The notes under the pieces: generated by a model | Told to the model about the DNA's origin: nothing | Seen by the model: only the letters and a program-made list of their open reading frames with translations | Databases searched by the model: none | Made by a program: the position numbers and the translations under genes | Part shown: positions 7,896 through 11,481 of the stretch, one piece after another | How positions within the stretch are numbered: position 1 is the first letter of the stretch | Layout: the number at the start of each line of letters is the position of its first letter | NCBI GenBank assembly: GCA_001751225.1 | Contig: MAXT01000218.1 | Span: 1 to 11,481 of the forward strand | From: Desulfuromonadales bacterium C00003107 | GTDB taxonomy: Bacteria > Desulfobacterota > Desulfuromonadia > Desulfuromonadales > Syntrophotaleaceae | DNA: 11,481 nucleotides | Direction of reading: 5' to 3'

Positions 7896-8350
7896 AGAAC
7901 CTCCCAGTCGCCATCAAGCAATTCTATAACATCGCCATTAGCTACCGGGCCACCACGCAACACCCGGGCAAAAACACCTTCGCGCGGCATGACACAGTCC
8001 CCAGCCTGATAATAGATCTGACAGCGTTCATGGCAGACCTTACCGATCTGGGTGATTTCCAACAAAGCTTCGCTGCCCATCTTTAACCGGCTGCCGATAG
8101 GTAAAGAACAAAGATCAAGACCTTCGGTAGTAAAATTTTCGGCAAAATCACCGGGGCCAACATCAAGCCCCTTAGCGAGCATCTTGGCGACACTCTCATT
8201 GGCCAGAAGGCTGATCTGACGATGGCCTTCACCGCCGTGGCCATCACCTTGCAGACCAAAATCTTCCACCAGCACGCCCTGTCCGACATCCTTTTTACGG
8301 CCGCCCTTGGCCAGACTGGTGCACACAGCGACAATCTTTCCTTTTACCAT
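7892..8350 (-). CDS. MOSC domain protein, likely molybdenum cofactor related
   Basis: This 152-residue protein is one MOSC domain, a beta-barrel fold found in molybdenum cofactor sulfurases and in YiiM-type proteins, where it is linked to molybdopterin or sulfur-carrier chemistry. Visible landmarks are FGLQGDGHGGEGHRQISLL (about 31-49), the GDFAENFTTEGLDL strand region (67-80) and a cysteine-rich stretch, IGKVCHERCQIYYQAGDC with Cys106, Cys110 and Cys119, followed by MPREGVFARVLRGG. The start ATG has AGGAG at six bases (8357-8361). Its stop overlaps the GTG of the MogA/MoaB gene by four bases. In some relatives I believe the two domains are fused into one protein, which supports a joint function. 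There is no cysteine desulfurase domain here, so it is not a complete sulfurase. The substrate is unknown. Confidence 0.92.
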   Translation of the reverse strand: MVKGKIVAVCTSLAKGGRKKDVGQGVLVEDFGLQGDGHGGEGHRQISLLANESVAKMLAKGLDVGPGDFAENFTTEGLDLCSLPIGSRLKMGSEALLEITQIGKVCHERCQIYYQAGDCVMPREGVFARVLRGGPVANGDVIELLDGDWEVL

Positions 8351-8391
8351 TATGTTCTCCTAAAAAACCTAAAAGGGTGTAACCGACGAGT

Positions 8392-9369
8392 TTATCGTTG
8401 CCGTAATTTGGCGTTAAGCATCCGCCGAGCACTACTGGCGATCACTTGGGAAATCTCACGACTCTTGCTGAGGTTTTTCAGATCCCTTTCGGACAGGATG
8501 CTCATATAGCGCAGAGCCAGAGCAGGCGGAGTTCGGGGATGAACGACCAGAGCCTGCTTGATGGTATAGTTCTTCATCCACTCCCGATTCATGGTGACGA
8601 TCCGAATCAGTTCTTCATTACTACTCTTGTTATTAACAACAGCTAGCACCTCCCCGTCGCTAACTCGGGGATTCTTAAGAACCGCTGCACACACTAGTTT
8701 ATTACTCTCCCTGATCAGCAGCTTGCGCCATTCCTTATCGCCGGTCAAGGCTGCTTTGACCTTCTCTGCAACTCCCATGACCATGATTTGCTGGTAGGCA
8801 GTCTGGCCTGCCTCCTCAATTTCCTCATCCCAGTCATCCGCTTCATTGTCGACTTTCTCATCAGGCAGGGCAGACAGTTCGTCAAAACGTGTCAGCCAGT
8901 GTCCTTCGGCTGCGGGGTTAGCCTCGATGGCCTCGCGCAAACCCTCAACACAGCATCGGGCATGGCGATCGACTAGATAACTAAGAACATCAACGGTGCA
9001 TTGACTGGCTACGGTCAGCAAAGTCTGGTGAGCTAACCCAGGATTATCAAGCAGAAGCACTAATACAGAGGCATCGTCATGACGTTGCCGGGCCACAAAA
9101 TCGAGCACCTGGGGATGGATTTCACCTTCGCAAAGCAACGGAACCAATCGATAAGGAGCAATACCCTTAAGTGTGGTAATCGCTAGATCACGAACCTCTA
9201 CCGCACCGCGGTGTGCAAGTACAAAAAGCGCCAACAATTCTTCATTATTACAAAGCTGAAACTGGCCGCTGGCAACCTGACGTTGCTCTTCAAGGGAACC
9301 ATCCGGGCTGATTAGTCGGGCGACACGGGTCGACACTTTAAGTTTTCGGTCAGTAGTTAGATCTTTCAT
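8392..9369 (-). CDS. Conserved-looking alpha-helical repeat protein of unknown function
   Basis: I do not recognise a named family. With ATG at 9369 the protein has 325 residues; no signal peptide or membrane segment is seen. It is rich in Leu, Ala, Val and charged residues and appears all-helical, like HEAT or leucine-rich-repeat-variant proteins. A short motif, Asn/His-Pro followed by a helix, recurs at Pro110, Pro152, Pro234 and Pro278, and the units around EWRKLLI (213-219) and EWMKNYT (263-269) resemble each other, each leading into NPR or HPR. A strongly acidic stretch lies at about 176-188. The C-terminal half (about 195-320) looks the best ordered. The start is uncertain: the frame continues to a GTG at 9420 with no good ribosome site, while the chosen ATG is preceded by a weak purine-rich AGAAGAGAG. 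It is the first gene of the minus-strand operon, 41 bases before the MOSC gene. A protein-binding role is a guess from the fold. Confidence 0.8.
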   Translation of the reverse strand: MKDLTTDRKLKVSTRVARLISPDGSLEEQRQVASGQFQLCNNEELLALFVLAHRGAVEVRDLAITTLKGIAPYRLVPLLCEGEIHPQVLDFVARQRHDDASVLVLLLDNPGLAHQTLLTVASQCTVDVLSYLVDRHARCCVEGLREAIEANPAAEGHWLTRFDELSALPDEKVDNEADDWDEEIEEAGQTAYQQIMVMGVAEKVKAALTGDKEWRKLLIRESNKLVCAAVLKNPRVSDGEVLAVVNNKSSNEELIRIVTMNREWMKNYTIKQALVVHPRTPPALALRYMSILSERDLKNLSKSREISQVIASSARRMLNAKLRQR

Positions 9370-9424
9370 CGCTCTCTTCTGCATGTCGGATAAAGTTTCG
9401 TGGCCGGCTATCCATACCACCTAT

Positions 9425-9476
9425 TTGACTGTAAAAACAATTCTCGCATTGTCGACTGTTCGCCCCGTTCAGTCAA
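9425..9476. repeat. Short inverted repeat flanking the candidate promoter
   Basis: TTGACTG at 9425-9431 is the exact inverted copy of CAGTCAA at 9470-9476, with 38 bases between. The copies bracket the candidate -10 region and could be operator half-sites. A seven-base match at this distance can also arise by chance. Confidence 0.3.
9448..9476 (-). promoter_or_regulatory. Candidate sigma-70 promoter for the minus-strand operon
   Basis: On the minus strand TTGACT (9471-9476, five of six to consensus) is followed after exactly 17 bases by GACAAT (9448-9453, four of six). It lies about 80 bases upstream of the start at 9369 and downstream of the EF-G terminator, where a promoter for the five-gene unit is expected. 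The -35 box is one arm of an inverted repeat (9425-9431 and 9470-9476). Confidence 0.45.
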
Positions 9477-9530
9477 GATGCCTTTATGGTAAATGGGAGC
9501 TGTTACTTCGAAATGCATGCCCCTAGTGAA

Positions 9531-9571
9531 AGAAAAGCGCCCTTCGGCAATATAGCAATACCGAAGGACGC
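9531..9571 (-). terminator. Rho-independent terminator of the EF-G gene
   Basis: The arms 9537-9547 and 9561-9571 form an 11-base-pair GC-rich stem with a 13-base loop. On the minus strand the stem runs into TTTTCTTT (9536 downward). One position is a G-U wobble in minus-strand RNA but a C-A mismatch in plus-strand RNA, which suggests that it is built to work on the minus strand. It starts 42 bases after the EF-G stop codon. Confidence 0.88.
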
Positions 9572-9612
9572 AATTTTACGCCCTAACCAGAGCTTTGGGT
9601 CTTCACGAACGA

Positions 9613-11481
9613 TTACTCAGCCTGATTGAGTTCAGCGATCAATTTTTGCATATTTTGCGCAGGAACCTCTTGGTAATGGGAGAATTCCATGGAAAACATC
9701 CCGCGATCGGAAGTCATCGAACGAAGTTCTGGAGCATACTGGAGCACCTCACTCAAAGGTACCTGAGAGGCAACGACCTGGTTGCCTGTCTTCGGCTCCA
9801 TACCCAGCACCTTGCCTCGACGGGAGTTCATGTCACCGATAACATCACCGACACAATCGTCCGGAACGGTGATCTCCATCTGCATCACCGGTTCGAGCAA
9901 AACAGGCTTGGCCTGCTCTACACCTTTTTTGAATCCCATTGATCCGGCAATTTTGAAGGCCATCTCAGAAGAGTCGACGGAATGGTAAGAACCATCGTAC
10001 AGAGTCGCCCTGAAATCGACGGTCGGAAATCCAGACAAAATCCCCTTTTGCGCCGCTTCGGCAATACCTTTTTCAACCGCTGGGATATATTGGCGAGGCA
10101 CCGCTCCGCCGACTATTTTGTCGACAAATTCGAAACCGGATCCCCGGGGCAGCGGTTCCATTTCCAGCCAAACATCGGCATACTGGCCGCGACCACCCGA
10201 CTGTTTTTTATATTTACTCTGCAGTTGGGCTTTGCCACGCAAGGTTTCACGATAAGGCACCTTCGGCACCTTGAGCAAAACCTCGACATTAAACTTACGC
10301 TTTAGTTTCTCGGCAGTAACTTCGACATGAACCTGCCCCATGCCCGACAGGACCAACTCTTTAGTTTCCTCGTCACGCCTAACCTGCAGGGTAGTATCCT
10401 CTTCGACCAGTTTGTGCAACGCACTGTTTATCTTATCTTCATCGCTCTTGCTGGCCGCTTCTAAGGCAAAGGAAATAACCGGTTGGATCGGCTCGGGATA
10501 GTCGTAACAAATAGGCTTGGCACCATCGCACAGGGTGTCGCCGGTGGCGGTTTCCTTGAGTTTGGCCACCGCAACGATATCGCCAGGCGAAGCGCTCTGC
10601 ACCGGCGATTGCTGTTTGCCGTTAAGCATGAAAATCTGGCCCACCCGCTCGACCGCATCCTTATTGGCATTGTAGAAATTGCTGTCTGATTTGAGAGAGC
10701 CGGAGTAGACCCGGAATAAGGTCAGCTTACCGGTGTAGGGGTCGCTGATGGTCTTAAATACCAGGGCGGAAAAGGGCTGATCTTCAGTCGGTAGACGCTC
10801 TTCGATCTCATCGCTTTTTGGATTAGTACCGGTCTGGCTACCGCGATCAGTGGGCGACGGCAGACAGAGATTGACGTAATCGGTGAGTTCGCTGACTCCG
10901 GCATTGCGGGCCGCACTGCCGGCCAATACCGGAATGAAATTCCCAGCCAGGGTACCGATCCGCAGCCCCTGAAGAAGCTCGGCCTCAGTCAGAGTCTCCT
11001 CTTCCAGATACTTCTCCATCAGGTCGTCTTCGGTTTCGGCAACGGCCTCCATCAGCATTATCCGCTGGGTTTCGGCCTCGTCCAGCATTTCGCCAGGAAT
11101 GTCCTCTATCTCACTGCCGCCACTGCCGTCGTCTTTAAACAGGTGGGCCTTCATGGTCACAAGATCGATGATTCCCCGGAAATCATCTTCCGCGCCGATG
11201 GGTAAGGTAACTACCACAGCGGGAGTATCAAGGGAGTCGGCCATACTCGATATTGCTCTATCAAAATCACCTCGTTCGCGATCCATCTTATTGACGAAGG
11301 CAATAGTTGGAACACCGAATTCATGACACCAGTCCAAGATCTTCTGTGTTTGCGCCTTAACCCCAGAGATGGCCGAAACCAGCAACACTGCACCATCTAC
11401 GGCACGCAGACAGTTACGAGTGTCATGAAGGAAGTTGGCGTAACCAGGTGTGTCGACGATCTGAAGTTGATGCCCCTGCCA
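9613..11481 (-). CDS. fusA: Elongation factor G-like GTPase, EF-G2 type (5' end outside window)
   Basis: This is a translational GTPase of the EF-G family; 622 residues are visible and roughly 70 at the N-terminus (P-loop and switch I) lie beyond the window. The frame is open to the last base, so the GTG at 11388 is internal. Visible parts are the G3 motif DTPGY (residues 10-14 of the fragment), the G4 motif FVNKMDRERGDF, domain II (from about FSALVFKTISDPYTGKLTLFR), domain III, domain IV with KKQSGGRGQYADVW and DGSYHSVDSSEMAFKIAGSMGFK, and domain V ending near SHYQEVP. Canonical EF-G has DTPGH; the catalytic histidine is Tyr here, as in EF-G2/FusA2-type paralogues. It is therefore probably a second EF-G and not the one in the str operon, and the neighbours are not ribosomal genes. 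Housekeeping translocation, recycling or another ribosome role cannot be told apart from sequence. A terminator follows at 9531-9571. Confidence 0.92.
   Translation of the reverse strand, partial: WQGHQLQIVDTPGYANFLHDTRNCLRAVDGAVLLVSAISGVKAQTQKILDWCHEFGVPTIAFVNKMDRERGDFDRAISSMADSLDTPAVVVTLPIGAEDDFRGIIDLVTMKAHLFKDDGSGGSEIEDIPGEMLDEAETQRIMLMEAVAETEDDLMEKYLEEETLTEAELLQGLRIGTLAGNFIPVLAGSAARNAGVSELTDYVNLCLPSPTDRGSQTGTNPKSDEIEERLPTEDQPFSALVFKTISDPYTGKLTLFRVYSGSLKSDSNFYNANKDAVERVGQIFMLNGKQQSPVQSASPGDIVAVAKLKETATGDTLCDGAKPICYDYPEPIQPVISFALEAASKSDEDKINSALHKLVEEDTTLQVRRDEETKELVLSGMGQVHVEVTAEKLKRKFNVEVLLKVPKVPYRETLRGKAQLQSKYKKQSGGRGQYADVWLEMEPLPRGSGFEFVDKIVGGAVPRQYIPAVEKGIAEAAQKGILSGFPTVDFRATLYDGSYHSVDSSEMAFKIAGSMGFKKGVEQAKPVLLEPVMQMEITVPDDCVGDVIGDMNSRRGKVLGMEPKTGNQVVASQVPLSEVLQYAPELRSMTSDRGMFSMEFSHYQEVPAQNMQKLIAELNQAE

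Larger units (their letters stand above)
9370..9612. other. Intergenic region between the EF-G gene and the repeat-protein operon
   Basis: This is the longest gap in the window. From the EF-G side it holds the terminator (9531-9571), then about 50 bases without recognised features, then the candidate promoter and inverted repeat (9425-9476). The part next to the repeat-protein gene (9370-9420) is open in its frame and may be coding if the upstream GTG is used. I see no small gene or RNA. Confidence 0.6.

Noticed and set aside
7440..8009. 189-codon open frame on the plus strand
   Set aside because: It overlaps the MogA/MoaB and MOSC genes, both of which have clear family motifs in the other strand. 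It is a shadow.
11386..11388. GTG as the start of the EF-G-like gene
   Set aside because: The frame continues to the window edge with 31 more codons encoding the G3 motif and flanking conserved residues, so the GTG is internal.
1..11481. Mobile elements, CRISPR arrays, tRNA or rRNA genes, defence systems
   Set aside because: No transposase or integrase motifs, regularly spaced repeats, cloverleaf-like sequences or defence-type gene sets were seen. All genes fit ordinary chromosomal families.

Overview
The window looks like ordinary chromosomal DNA from a deltaproteobacterium-type organism, most likely of the Desulfuromonadales (Desulfuromonas/Pelobacter/Geobacter relatives). This is an inference from three things: the style of the proteins (NtrC-type response regulator, HEAT-like protein paired with an HD-GYP protein, receiver-PilZ protein, EF-G2-type factor), the moderate GC content, and the dense operons with overlapping stops and starts. 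I see no mobile element, CRISPR array, tRNA or rRNA. There is no gene-free stretch longer than 300 bases; the longest gap is about 240 bases (9370-9612).

Left part, plus strand (1-4827): a sigma-54 activator of the NtrC type whose first residues lie outside the window is followed by a 737-residue HEAT-like protein and, overlapping it by four bases, an HD-GYP protein. The last two share a related N-terminal domain of about 100 residues that I cannot name. The set ends at a strong hairpin terminator at 4783-4827, which also lies in the right place to stop transcripts arriving from the opposite strand.

Middle part, minus strand (9369 down to 4910): five closely spaced genes are probably one transcript. 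In order of transcription they are an alpha-helical repeat protein of unknown function, a MOSC-domain protein, a MogA/MoaB-type molybdopterin protein, a receiver-PilZ protein with a degenerate phosphorylation pocket, and an AMP-forming acyl-CoA synthetase. A candidate sigma-70 promoter lies upstream at 9448-9476.

Right part, minus strand (9613-11481): an EF-G paralogue (EF-G2 type) with its N-terminus outside the window. It carries Tyr where translational GTPases normally have the switch II histidine (DTPGH), and it ends at its own terminator (9531-9571).

Two convergent units both suggest cyclic-di-GMP signalling: a predicted phosphodiesterase (HD-GYP) on the plus strand and a predicted c-di-GMP receptor (PilZ) on the minus strand. 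That they work in one circuit is only a suggestion from proximity. Nothing here amounts to a clearly new system. The best leads are the shared N-terminal domain, the atypical EF-G, the pseudo-receiver-PilZ protein placed next to an acyl-CoA synthetase, and the uncharacterised repeat protein heading that operon.
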